Source: an uncultured Arcobacter sp.
GTDB lineage: Bacteria > Campylobacterota > Campylobacteria > Campylobacterales > Arcobacteraceae
Assembly (NCBI GenBank): GCA_913054415.1
Contig: CAJXII010000057.1
Span: forward strand, 1 to 9,419
Reading direction: 5' to 3'
Length of the DNA stretch: 9,419 nt
Part shown: positions 1 through 6,264 of the stretch, piece after piece
Layout of the letters: every line of letters begins with the position of its first letter
Numbering within the stretch: position 1 is the first letter of the stretch
Made by a program: the position numbers and the translations under genes
Notes under the pieces: model-generated
What the model saw: only the letters and a program-made list of their open reading frames with translations
Databases searched by the model: none
What the model was told of the DNA's origin: nothing

Positions 1-1
1 A

Positions 2-1078
2 ATAGAGAATAATTTGATCAAAGATAAGAAATTTATCGACGAAGCAAAATCAATAATAGATAGATTAAAAATAGGTAATTTTGACAAAACTATAGAGGCA
101 CATAGTTCAAATATTGTATTAGAAGAATTTAAAGATAGTGTAAATGATATGATTCTAGAAACAAAAAGACACTACGAAGAGATAAGCTATGTATTAGCAC
201 AATATGCAAATCTTGATTATACACAGGAATTGCGACTTAATGGTATAGCTTCAGATGGTATTTATGATATATTATCAAAAGATATAAATATTTTAAAAGA
301 CACTATTACATCTATGTTACTTGAAAGTAAAAAATCTGGTATTTTACTAGAACAAAATGCAACTGTGCTATTATCAAATGTTCAATCTTTAAATAATAAT
401 TCAAATAAAGCTGCTGCAGCATTAGAACAAACATCTGCAGCACTTGAAGAGATCACAAGCAATATTAGATCAAATGGTGAAAATATTGCCAAAATGTCAA
501 ATTATGCAACAGAATTAAATCAATCATCACATCAAGGTCAAACATATGCAACACAAACTGCTACAGCTATGACTGATATAGATAAACAAGTAAAATCTAT
601 AAATGAAGCTATTACAGTTATAGATCAAATTGCATTTCAAACAAATATTTTATCACTTAATGCTGCAGTTGAAGCAGCAACAGCTGGTGAAGCTGGAAAA
701 GGTTTTGCAGTTGTTGCACAAGAAGTAAGAAACTTAGCATCAAGATCTGCTGAAGCTGCAAATGAGATTAAATCTATTGTTGAAACAGCTACACAAAAAG
801 CAAATGATGGCAAAAGTATTTCAGATAAGATGATTGAAGGGTATCAATTACTTAATGAAAATATAACAAAAACAAGTCAAATCATCTCTAATGTTCAAAC
901 TGCTTCAAATGAGCAATTACTTGGAATTGAACAAATTAATAATGCAGTTACACATTTAGATTCTCAAACACAACAAAATGTTGTTACTGCAAATAAAACA
1001 CAAGAGATAGCGATCACTACTTCAACTATGGCTGAGAATATAGTTGAAGAGGTATCAAAAAAGAAATTTAATGAATAA
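2..1078 (+). CDS. Methyl-accepting chemotaxis protein, 3' part (5' end outside window)
   Basis: This is the cytoplasmic signalling half of a chemoreceptor, which forms trimers of dimers and controls the kinase CheA through CheW. The frame is open from base 2. The first possible start (TTG at 14) has no ribosome-binding site and open codons before it, so the true N-terminus lies upstream. Counting from that TTG, residues 10-100 look like two HAMP-like helical segments. Residues 105-345 are the long antiparallel coiled coil. The conserved hairpin tip is at 203-242, with IDQIAFQTNILSLNAAVEAA followed by TAGEAGKGFAVVAQEVRNLA. The usual EAARAGE reads EAATAGE here (Thr223). No membrane segment is visible in this part, so the ligand-binding and anchoring regions must be upstream or absent. 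The C-terminus (KKKFNE) lacks a CheR-binding pentapeptide of the NWETF type. The family call is very secure; the ligand is unknown. Confidence 0.96.
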   Translation: MENNLIKDKKFIDEAKSIIDRLKIGNFDKTIEAHSSNIVLEEFKDSVNDMILETKRHYEEISYVLAQYANLDYTQELRLNGIASDGIYDILSKDINILKDTITSMLLESKKSGILLEQNATVLLSNVQSLNNNSNKAAAALEQTSAALEEITSNIRSNGENIAKMSNYATELNQSSHQGQTYATQTATAMTDIDKQVKSINEAITVIDQIAFQTNILSLNAAVEAATAGEAGKGFAVVAQEVRNLASRSAEAANEIKSIVETATQKANDGKSISDKMIEGYQLLNENITKTSQIISNVQTASNEQLLGIEQINNAVTHLDSQTQQNVVTANKTQEIAITTSTMAENIVEEVSKKKFNE

Positions 1079-1083
1079 AAAAT

Positions 1084-1097
1084 TTATTTTAAAATAA
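1084..1097. repeat. AT-only 14-nt perfect palindrome before the 85-aa gene
   Basis: TTATTTTAAAATAA is a perfect palindrome in the 28-nt gap between the chemoreceptor stop and the next start. It overlaps the first bases of the ribosome-binding site. It has no GC pairs and no loop, so it is not a convincing terminator. It could be an operator or simply chance in AT-rich DNA. Confidence 0.3.
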
Positions 1098-1101
1098 GGA
1101 G
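1095..1101 (+). promoter_or_regulatory. Shine-Dalgarno site for the 85-aa gene
   Basis: TAAGGAG lies five bases before the ATG at 1107. This strong site fixes the start of the small secreted protein and shows what a good ribosome-binding site looks like in this genome. Confidence 0.85.
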
Positions 1102-1106
1102 TTACA

Positions 1107-1364
1107 ATGAAAAAAGTTATTGCGGTTGTCGTATTGTTGTTTGCAATGAATCTACTTGCTAATAGTGGCAAAGAACTTGCAAATCAGTTAGGACTAAGTG
1201 CTTCATCAAAGGCCTCTGTCCAGTGGAGCAGAGTATTTAAAAAAGCAAGAAAAATGAAGAAGTTTGGTATTGACAAACTAAGTGATTCAGATAAAATAGT
1301 TTTAAAAAAATATTTAATTAATCATGCAGCAGATTCTGATTCACCAGAAGTTGCAGGTATGTAA
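1107..1364 (+). CDS. Small secreted (periplasmic) protein of unknown function, 85 aa
   Basis: The N-terminus is a classic Sec signal peptide: MKK, then a hydrophobic core (residues 4-17), with likely cleavage after Ala18 (NLLA|NS). The mature product is about 67 residues, basic and mostly helical, with the core QWSRVFKKARKMKKFGIDKL, then a segment LSDSDKIVLKKYLINHAADS, ending in VAGM. There is no cysteine, so it is neither a lipoprotein nor a haem-binding CxxCH protein, although the C-terminal helix vaguely recalls the last helix of small cytochromes c (weak inference). The start is fixed by TAAGGAG five bases upstream. It sits 28 nt after the chemoreceptor and 14 nt before the DUF3373 gene, which suggests co-expression with that outer-membrane protein. 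I do not recognise the family. That the gene is real is well supported by its signal peptide, ribosome-binding site and spacing. Confidence 0.85.
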   Translation: MKKVIAVVVLLFAMNLLANSGKELANQLGLSASSKASVQWSRVFKKARKMKKFGIDKLSDSDKIVLKKYLINHAADSDSPEVAGM

Positions 1365-1378
1365 GAAAGGGTAAAATT

Positions 1379-2806
1379 ATGTTAAATAAAAAAATATTAT
1401 TAAGTTCAATGTTAATATCTGGTGTTTTTAGCTTAAGTTTAAATGCTAGTAGTTTAGATGCAAAAATTGCAAAGCTTGAAAAGCAAATTCAAGAATTACA
1501 ATCAACACAAGAGGATATTGATGATTTAGATGATAGATTAGGAACTGTAGAAACAAGAAGTTTTACAGACAAAATTCAACTAGGACTTGGTATGAGAGTG
1601 GAGATGAATAACTACTCAAATACTTATGCCAATGGTTCAACTTATGATGCAAAAGAGATATATAGAACTAAACTAAATATAAATATGCGATCTAAAATAT
1701 CAAACAATATGAAATTTACTGGAAAATTATCTATGTATAAAAACTGGGGAGATTCAACACCTAGAAATTATAATATGGATTCATTTCAAGGTAGAAAACC
1801 AGATAGCAGCAATTTATATGTAGAAAGAGCATACATAGATTGGACATTGACTGATTCTAGTGCCACTGTCCCATTTATATTAACTCTTGGAAGACAACCA
1901 AGTAGTGATGGTCCAAGTTATCAAATCAAAGAAGATATGGCAAGAAAAGGAACTTATGATGCATTAGCAGCTGATGGTGCGGCTGATGGGGTTGTTTTAA
2001 CTGCAAATTTAAATAAAATATCAAAAGGAACAACTCTAAGAATAGCTTATGGAACTCCAAATGTGGTTGATAATGAACAATATACTACAACTCAATTTAA
2101 TTATAATGGAGCTAAGAAAGATATTAAAAAAACAAGAGTTATAGGATATTTTTTAGAACAAACTTTGCCATCTTTACCTTATAAAAACTTATTTCAAGCA
2201 TATTTTATGAGTGCTAAAAATATGAATGGAAATCCTCAACTTCTTGATATGAATTCTAGTAGTTCTAAATATATGCAATCTAAAGATACAAATCTTGGAG
2301 ATTTTAAATTAGCTGGTGCAATGATTGAACTAAGAGGTATCAATGGAAAACTTGATCTATTTGCTCACTATGCAAAAAGCTATATGAAACCAAATGGTGA
2401 AACAGTAAATATGCCTGGTATGGGTAATGTTGGTTTATTAAGTAATGGAAGTAGCACTGAGAATAAATCAGGTAGTGCTTATTGGTTAGGTGCTAGATAT
2501 GCAATAACTAAAGATTATAAATTAGGGCTTGAATACAATCATGGATCTGAAAATTGGTTTAGTTTTACAAGTGGAGCAAATGATCCACTTAATAAATTAG
2601 CCACTCGTGGTAAAGCTACTGAGGTTTATATAACTAAATCTATCAATAAATACTCAAATATTAGAGTTGGTGTTGTAAATATTAATTATGATTATACTGG
2701 TAGTGGTATGCATATAGGAGAACCTACTAAAATTACAAGTGCTTTAGGAACTAATGCTATATCTAAAACAAGAAATGTTTATTTGACATTTAATCTATTG
2801 TTTTAA
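1379..2806 (+). CDS. DUF3373-type outer-membrane beta-barrel protein, 475 aa
   Basis: This is a probable outer-membrane protein of the DUF3373 family, known to me mainly from Campylobacterota and without an established substrate. A Sec signal peptide occupies residues 1-23 (cleavage near LNA|SS). Residues 25-58 form a short coiled coil (KIAKLEKQIQELQSTQEDID), like the periplasmic stalk before some porin barrels. From about residue 62 to the end there is alternating beta-strand sequence, ending in VYLTFNLLF. The terminal Phe475 is the usual signal for barrel insertion by the BAM machinery. Family-like segments include KFTGKLSMYKNWGD (112-125), TLGRQPSSDGPS (169-180) and GAADGVVLTA (200-209). 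The ribosome-binding site AAAGGG (1366-1371) lies seven bases before the ATG. It is the last gene before a strong terminator and probably shares a transcript with the 85-aa protein. It could act as a porin; that is inference. Confidence 0.88.
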   Translation: MLNKKILLSSMLISGVFSLSLNASSLDAKIAKLEKQIQELQSTQEDIDDLDDRLGTVETRSFTDKIQLGLGMRVEMNNYSNTYANGSTYDAKEIYRTKLNINMRSKISNNMKFTGKLSMYKNWGDSTPRNYNMDSFQGRKPDSSNLYVERAYIDWTLTDSSATVPFILTLGRQPSSDGPSYQIKEDMARKGTYDALAADGAADGVVLTANLNKISKGTTLRIAYGTPNVVDNEQYTTTQFNYNGAKKDIKKTRVIGYFLEQTLPSLPYKNLFQAYFMSAKNMNGNPQLLDMNSSSSKYMQSKDTNLGDFKLAGAMIELRGINGKLDLFAHYAKSYMKPNGETVNMPGMGNVGLLSNGSSTENKSGSAYWLGARYAITKDYKLGLEYNHGSENWFSFTSGANDPLNKLATRGKATEVYITKSINKYSNIRVGVVNINYDYTGSGMHIGEPTKITSALGTNAISKTRNVYLTFNLLF

Positions 2807-2826
2807 AAATAGATATTTAATATACT
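2798..2826 (+). promoter_or_regulatory. Candidate sigma-70-type promoter for the 68-aa gene
   Basis: TTGTTT (2798-2803) and TATACT (2821-2826) are separated by exactly 17 bases. Transcription would start near 2833, inside the 5' arm of the terminator hairpin. The -10 box matches 5 of 6 consensus bases; the -35 box matches only 3. It is proposed because the 68-aa gene is otherwise cut off from upstream transcription by the terminator. Confidence 0.25.
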
Positions 2827-2827
2827 T

Positions 2828-2860
2828 AAAAGGTAAGGATTGCTATCCTTACCTTTTTTT
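2828..2860 (+). terminator. Strong Rho-independent terminator after the DUF3373 gene
   Basis: AGGTAAGGAT (2831-2840) pairs perfectly with ATCCTTACCT (2845-2854) around a TGCT loop. The stem extends by three A-T pairs from 2828-2830, and a run of seven T follows at 2854-2860. It begins 21 nt after the DUF3373 stop codon and is the clearest intrinsic terminator in the window. Confidence 0.92.
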
Positions 2861-2878
2861 ATGGGAGAATTAAATTAT

Positions 2879-3085
2879 ATGAAAAGTATAGATATGATAA
2901 ACGGCAGATTAGATGAGATAAAAGATGAAGTGATGGCACTTGTAGATAATCAAAAAATATCACTCACTCAAAAAAATATCCTTATGCAACCACTTGTAGA
3001 GGAGAAAAAAGTTTTAGAACATACCTTAGTATATCTTCAAAAAATCAAAGATACCAACTACAAAGGATTATGTGGAGGAGGATAA
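2879..3085 (+). CDS. Uncharacterised 68-aa cytoplasmic helical protein
   Basis: I do not recognise this protein. It has no signal peptide or membrane segment. Residues 1-22 and 38-57 look like two amphipathic helices rich in Lys, Glu, Leu and Ile (MINGRLDEIKDEVMALV and PLVEEKKVLEHTLVYLQKI), probably a helical hairpin. The tail is NYKGLCGGG, with a single cysteine at residue 65 followed by three terminal glycines. I chose the ATG at 2879 because GGGAG (2863-2867) lies upstream, though the 11-nt spacing is long. The frame also has an ATG at 2861 (74 aa), but that directly follows the terminator T-run and has no ribosome-binding site. A TTG at 2840 falls inside the terminator hairpin and is implausible. 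The gene converges on the transglycosylase gene, with 15 nt between the two stop codons. Confidence 0.7.
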   Translation: MKSIDMINGRLDEIKDEVMALVDNQKISLTQKNILMQPLVEEKKVLEHTLVYLQKIKDTNYKGLCGGG

Positions 3086-3110
3086 AAAACGATAAAACAC
3101 CTATCCTCTT
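3076..3110. repeat. Inverted repeat spanning both convergent stop codons
   Basis: AGGAGGATA (3076-3084) can pair with TATCCTCTT (3102-3110), giving nine pairs including one G-U, around a 17-nt AT-rich loop. The + strand TAA (3083-3085) and the - strand TAG (3101-3103) both fall at the stem-loop junction. No T-run follows in either direction, so a bidirectional terminator is possible but weakly supported. Confidence 0.3.
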
Positions 3111-4258
3111 ATAGCAAAATCTGTTTTAATAAGTTGATCATACATAAGTAACTTTTTATAAACTTTTTTCAAATATCTTTTTGTTTCTTTATATGGTAAA
3201 TATTTAATCAATCTACCATAAACTTCTATAGATGTCATATTGTTAATCTTCTTAGTTGCTTGATATATATTATGATTGCCTACAAAAGCTTTTGCTACAT
3301 TTCCTGCACCTGTGTTGTATGCACAAATAGCACAAAATAGTCTTGATGTTGGATCTTTTATCCCTCTTAGATAACGATAATATAGGATATGTAAATACCC
3401 ACTTCCAATTTTTATATTATTCTTTTCATTGTATAAATATGATGAATGCAACATCCTATCTTTGTTATATAGATATTTATATGTATCTCTTCCTGCTGTT
3501 TGTGGAACAATTTGCATAAGTCCAAAAGCAGGAACATAACTTCTTGCCATAGGGTTAAAACTACTCTCATTATCTATTATCGCATATATTAATTCATAAG
3601 GAATATGCTCCTTTTTACCATATTGATTAACAATATTTTTATACCTTTTTGCTTTTGTAAGATATGCATTTGTAGGGAACTTCAACCTTAAACTATAAAT
3701 AGTTTGTTTTTTATATTTTATTGTTTTATAATTTTTAGGTTTTATTCTGCTTTTTAAGATCTTTTTTTGTTTGTGATTTATCATATCAGATATAATCTTT
3801 TGGCTACTATTGGGAATAGTTGTTTTTTGCTTTAGCTCTTTTAAAACCATCTTTTCTAAAATATCATTTTTATATGCTTGTTTTACATCTTCTCTATACA
3901 AACTATCAAACATTTGATTAAATCTTTTGGTTGCTTCTTGTTGATTTTTAGCTATTGTTTGCAATAAAATATTTTGATGTTGATAATCTACAATTTTTCT
4001 GTTTTTAAGATTTGGGCTATACTCAATAAATTTATGCTTTGTCGTAACAAATGGCTGATTTTTTGGCCAATGATTTTGCAAATCACTTTTAAACTTTTTA
4101 AAAGCATCTTGGTATGCTTTTTTGTATTGTCTAAACTCTTTATCAAGATTATTTTTATAGTTTTGATATTGTGTAGTCTGTTGTTTTTTATACTCATCAA
4201 ATGTTATTGCAAACAATGTTGTATATAACAACACAAATATTAATAATATTTTTCTCAT
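3101..4258 (-). CDS. mltC: MltC-like lytic murein transglycosylase, 385 aa
   Basis: Lytic transglycosylases cleave the MurNAc-GlcNAc bond of peptidoglycan in the periplasm, leaving 1,6-anhydro ends. A Sec signal peptide spans residues 1 to about 17 (LLIFVLLYTTLFA). There is no lipobox cysteine, so the product appears to be soluble, unlike the E. coli MltC lipoprotein. Residues 20-60 are a Lys/Tyr/Gln-rich helix. Residues 77-103 (KFIEYSPNL through VDYQHQNILLQTIA) match the pattern of the MltC N-terminal domain (DUF3393). The catalytic SLT domain covers about 205-375: IIDNESSFNP with catalytic Glu231, GLMQIVPQTAG (246-256), KDPTSR (301-306), AYNTGAGN (313-320) and KRYLKKV near the end. The stretch around KINNMTSIEVYGRL also follows MltC. 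It is the last gene of the thiL-truD unit; its ribosome-binding site TAAGGA (4264-4269) contains the truD stop codon. The gene symbol is at family level. Confidence 0.88.
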   Translation of the reverse strand: MRKILLIFVLLYTTLFAITFDEYKKQQTTQYQNYKNNLDKEFRQYKKAYQDAFKKFKSDLQNHWPKNQPFVTTKHKFIEYSPNLKNRKIVDYQHQNILLQTIAKNQQEATKRFNQMFDSLYREDVKQAYKNDILEKMVLKELKQKTTIPNSSQKIISDMINHKQKKILKSRIKPKNYKTIKYKKQTIYSLRLKFPTNAYLTKAKRYKNIVNQYGKKEHIPYELIYAIIDNESSFNPMARSYVPAFGLMQIVPQTAGRDTYKYLYNKDRMLHSSYLYNEKNNIKIGSGYLHILYYRYLRGIKDPTSRLFCAICAYNTGAGNVAKAFVGNHNIYQATKKINNMTSIEVYGRLIKYLPYKETKRYLKKVYKKLLMYDQLIKTDFAIRG

Positions 4259-4263
4259 CTTTA

Positions 4264-4269
4264 TCCTTA
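4264..4269 (-). promoter_or_regulatory. Ribosome-binding site of the transglycosylase, overlapping the truD stop
   Basis: On the minus strand the site reads TAAGGA, five bases before the ATG at 4258. Its first three bases are the truD TAA stop (4267-4269). Ribosomes ending truD therefore sit on this site, which points to translational coupling and a shared transcript. Confidence 0.8.
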
Positions 4270-5349
4270 TTTATTGATAGTAGAACAATGTATTAGTTCT
4301 GATATTAATTCTGTAGCATAGCTACCTTTTGGCAATGTAAAATTTAACTCAAAATGATTTTTATCCTCTTTAAACTGACTTTGAATATCAGTAGGAAAAA
4401 CCCAAGCAAATCTTCTTGATCCATTTTCATTGGTAGTTTCATAATACTCTTGTTCAATTTTTTGGGCATCATTTATTGCTAACTTAACTTTTTTCCCACA
4501 TAAAAGCCCTGTAGGAACTCTATCTTTATCGTTAAACTTTTGTGATTCACTTTGTAAATCCTCTGCATAAAATATTCTACCAAATGGATAATGACTCATC
4601 ACATCACCTAGTAGTATCTTAAAAAAATGTGGTTGTTTCTTGATCTCTTTTAGATCTTTTAAGTCGATATCTAGTTGTTGGTATATCTCTTTTGGATCAA
4701 AAGCTTCTATTAGCCTACTGATCTCTATCCTTTTGCTCAACCATTGATTAAACAAATAGCTTTGGTATGAGTTGATATACATCTGTTTGAGTTTGCGATT
4801 TCTCTCTTTTTTGATACCTGCTATAATATCTTTACCTTTTAGATAGTTATTAGCATCTATACCAAATCTTTGAAAACCAAAATAGTTAGGCATACCATTA
4901 GTTGCAATTTTTGATAGTGCCTCTTCAAGCTTTAAAGCATCCATAGAAAAAACTCTTTTTAGTCTTATAAAAAATTTATTCCCTTTTAGATGCCCTACTC
5001 TTATTTTGTTGTTATGGTAAGTTGTATCTAATATTTTAATATTTGGATGTTCAAAACTCTCTATTTTTTGACTATATTTTTTAGGAATAGATATATGTTG
5101 TATAGTCATAGCATTTTTATCTTTTAATCCAGCATACCCAATATCTCTACTTTTACAACCTATATAATCACTTAAAATACCAACCATATCCCAAGTAGAG
5201 AGATCTTTTTTTCTTATGGTTAAAATCAGATGTTCCCCCTCATTGCTAAACTCATAAAGTGGTATCTCTGTTACTACAAAATCATCTTTGCTTTGTTTAA
5301 AATATACATCTATTTTACTATGTGTTAAAAAAAATTGTTTATTATCCAA
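4267..5349 (-). CDS. truD: tRNA pseudouridine(13) synthase TruD, 360 aa
   Basis: TruD converts uridine-13 of tRNA (tRNA-Glu in E. coli) to pseudouridine in the cytoplasm. In 360-aa numbering, GYAGLKDKNAM (71-81) carries the catalytic aspartate Asp77, equivalent to E. coli Asp80. Other family motifs are DDFVVTEIPLYEFSNEGEHL (22-41), HLKGNKFFIRLK (120-131), NYFGFQRFG (155-163) and LPKGSYATE (339-347). The TRUD insertion domain lies roughly between residues 165 and 315. I chose TTG at 5349. AAAGGA (5357-5362) precedes it by seven bases, and the product then begins MDNKQFFLTHSKIDVYF, close to usual TruD N-termini. The ATG at 5385 would give 372 aa but has no visible ribosome-binding site and overlaps thiL by 44 nt; it remains possible. 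With the TTG start the overlap with thiL is 8 nt, typical of a coupled operon. Length and motifs indicate an intact gene. Confidence 0.95.
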   Translation of the reverse strand: MDNKQFFLTHSKIDVYFKQSKDDFVVTEIPLYEFSNEGEHLILTIRKKDLSTWDMVGILSDYIGCKSRDIGYAGLKDKNAMTIQHISIPKKYSQKIESFEHPNIKILDTTYHNNKIRVGHLKGNKFFIRLKRVFSMDALKLEEALSKIATNGMPNYFGFQRFGIDANNYLKGKDIIAGIKKERNRKLKQMYINSYQSYLFNQWLSKRIEISRLIEAFDPKEIYQQLDIDLKDLKEIKKQPHFFKILLGDVMSHYPFGRIFYAEDLQSESQKFNDKDRVPTGLLCGKKVKLAINDAQKIEQEYYETTNENGSRRFAWVFPTDIQSQFKEDKNHFELNFTLPKGSYATELISELIHCSTINK

Positions 5350-6187
5350 AATGGTGTCCTTTACATTTGCAATCAAAATTGCCATCTATCGCTTTTGCGA
5401 ATATATTTAATCTAATATTGTGTCGTTTGGCTATATCTTTTATTCGTTTTTTATATCGTTTATCAAATGTAAATAAAATCTCATATTCCTCTCCACTACA
5501 ACCTTTTGATTTTGATATTGTATCAAAAAACTTAAATCCTATTTTATTTATCTTGCTTAATCTTTGAAGCTCAAAAAACAATCCATCCGATATATCCAAA
5601 GCACTATGAATATATGGTGATATATCGTAAAAAAACTTATCATTTAATTTTGGTTTGATAAACTTACTTTTTTTAGATATTTTTTTATTATCAAAAAGTT
5701 TATCAAGATCTTTTTTACAACTACCAATATCACCTGTATAGCACACTAAATCACCTTTTTTAGTATTGTGTCTATAGATTGGTTTTTTACTATATCCTAA
5801 GATTGTAACTGAAATATCAAGTTTATCATTGCTAATAGTATCTCCACCTATTATAGTAATATTGTATTTTTTAGCTACACTTTTAAACCCTTTTGCTAGT
5901 TGTTTTAGATCTTTTTTTCCAAAACTAGATGGGATTGCAACAGTCAATAAAGCATATTTAGGTTTTGCATTCATCACAATAGTATCACTTATATTTACAA
6001 GCATAGCTTTTTGGGCTATTTGTTTTAAACTCATCCATTCTAGTTTAAAATGAACATCTTGAAAAAAAGCATCACTACTTACGACTAATTTAGCATTATT
6101 TTTAGTATCAATATCTAAAATAGCACCATCATCACCTATAAATTTATTGTTTGAGAATTGTTTTATAAAATAGTTTTCTTTATCCAT
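5342..6187 (-). CDS. thiL: Thiamine-monophosphate kinase ThiL, 281 aa
   Basis: ThiL phosphorylates thiamine monophosphate with ATP to make the cofactor thiamine pyrophosphate, the last step of thiamine biosynthesis. It belongs to the PurM/SelD-type ATP-binding fold. Family motifs appear in order: GDDGA (18-22), SSDAFFQDVHF (37-47), VNISD (64-68), IIGGDT (112-117), TGDIGS (151-156), LDISDGL (197-203) and SGEEYE (231-236). The acidic residues in these motifs bind magnesium-ATP. At 281 residues it is shorter than the roughly 325-aa E. coli enzyme, which as I recall is normal in Campylobacterota. I chose ATG 6187 because the start MDKENYFIKQF resembles known family N-termini. TTG 6214 would add nine residues. 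Neither start has a good ribosome-binding site, and a -10-like TACAAT lies just upstream. It is the first gene of the thiL-truD-mltC unit. Confidence 0.94.
   Translation of the reverse strand: MDKENYFIKQFSNNKFIGDDGAILDIDTKNNAKLVVSSDAFFQDVHFKLEWMSLKQIAQKAMLVNISDTIVMNAKPKYALLTVAIPSSFGKKDLKQLAKGFKSVAKKYNITIIGGDTISNDKLDISVTILGYSKKPIYRHNTKKGDLVCYTGDIGSCKKDLDKLFDNKKISKKSKFIKPKLNDKFFYDISPYIHSALDISDGLFFELQRLSKINKIGFKFFDTISKSKGCSGEEYEILFTFDKRYKKRIKDIAKRHNIRLNIFAKAIDGNFDCKCKGHHFG
5357..5362 (-). promoter_or_regulatory. Ribosome-binding site deciding the truD TTG start
   Basis: On the minus strand the site reads AAAGGA and lies within the last codons of thiL, seven bases before TTG 5349. No comparable site precedes the alternative ATG at 5385. 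This is the main reason for preferring the shorter TruD. Confidence 0.6.
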
Positions 6188-6193
6188 AGATGT

Positions 6194-6199
6194 ATTGTA
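6194..6199 (-). promoter_or_regulatory. Candidate -10 box for thiL (possibly leaderless transcript)
   Basis: On the minus strand the site reads TACAAT, matching five of six -10 consensus bases, and ends six bases before the thiL ATG at 6187. A start point at the usual distance would fall on or next to the ATG, giving a leaderless message. That would fit the missing ribosome-binding site. No clear -35 box is visible, which is common in this phylum. Confidence 0.3.
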
Positions 6200-6230
6200 T
6201 CTAATTGGAAGCAAAAAATTACTTTAAAAA

Positions 6231-6239
6231 TGGTATAAT
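6231..6239 (+). promoter_or_regulatory. Extended -10 promoter for the RND permease gene
   Basis: TGGTATAAT is a perfect TATAAT with the TGN extension. Transcription would begin near 6246, about 19 nt before the ATG at 6265. No convincing -35 box is seen at 17 bases (GCAAAA at 6211-6216). Extended -10 promoters can work without one. The site lies in the divergent gap between thiL and the permease gene. Confidence 0.6.
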
Positions 6240-6264
6240 TCGTTTTTTATGATTAGGAATATAT

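Noticed and set aside
14..16. TTG as the true start of the chemoreceptor
   Set aside because: The frame is open upstream to the window edge (Ile-Glu-Asn-Asn before it) and there is no ribosome-binding site; a receptor normally has an N-terminal sensing part, so the gene is cut by the window.
1107..1364. Interpretation of the 85-aa protein as a c-type cytochrome
   Set aside because: There is no CxxCH haem-binding motif and no cysteine at all; only the last helix is vaguely similar.
2783..2788. Perfect TTGACA as a -35 box near the end of the DUF3373 gene
   Set aside because: No acceptable -10 box lies 16-18 bases downstream (AAAATA at 17), and it encodes the conserved C-terminal strand of the barrel.
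2840..2878. TTG at 2840 as the start of the 81-aa version of the small protein
   Set aside because: The codon lies in the terminator hairpin, so the added residues would be encoded by the stem and T-run; the ATG at 2879 is more plausible.
3076..3110. Firm bidirectional terminator between the convergent genes
   Set aside because: The stem is plausible, but the 17-nt loop is long and there is no T-run on either strand, so it is listed only as an inverted repeat.
3974..4228. Plus-strand 84-aa open frame opposite the transglycosylase
   Set aside because: It is hydrophobic low-complexity sequence mirroring the AT-rich Lys/Gln codons of the real gene, with no ribosome-binding site; the same applies to the 70-aa minus-strand frame at 3988-4200.
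5322..5567. Plus-strand 81-aa open frame opposite thiL/truD
   Set aside because: It lies fully antisense to two well-supported genes and shows no motif.
5829..6053. Plus-strand 74-aa open frame opposite thiL
   Set aside because: It is antisense shadow sequence within the conserved ThiL coding region.
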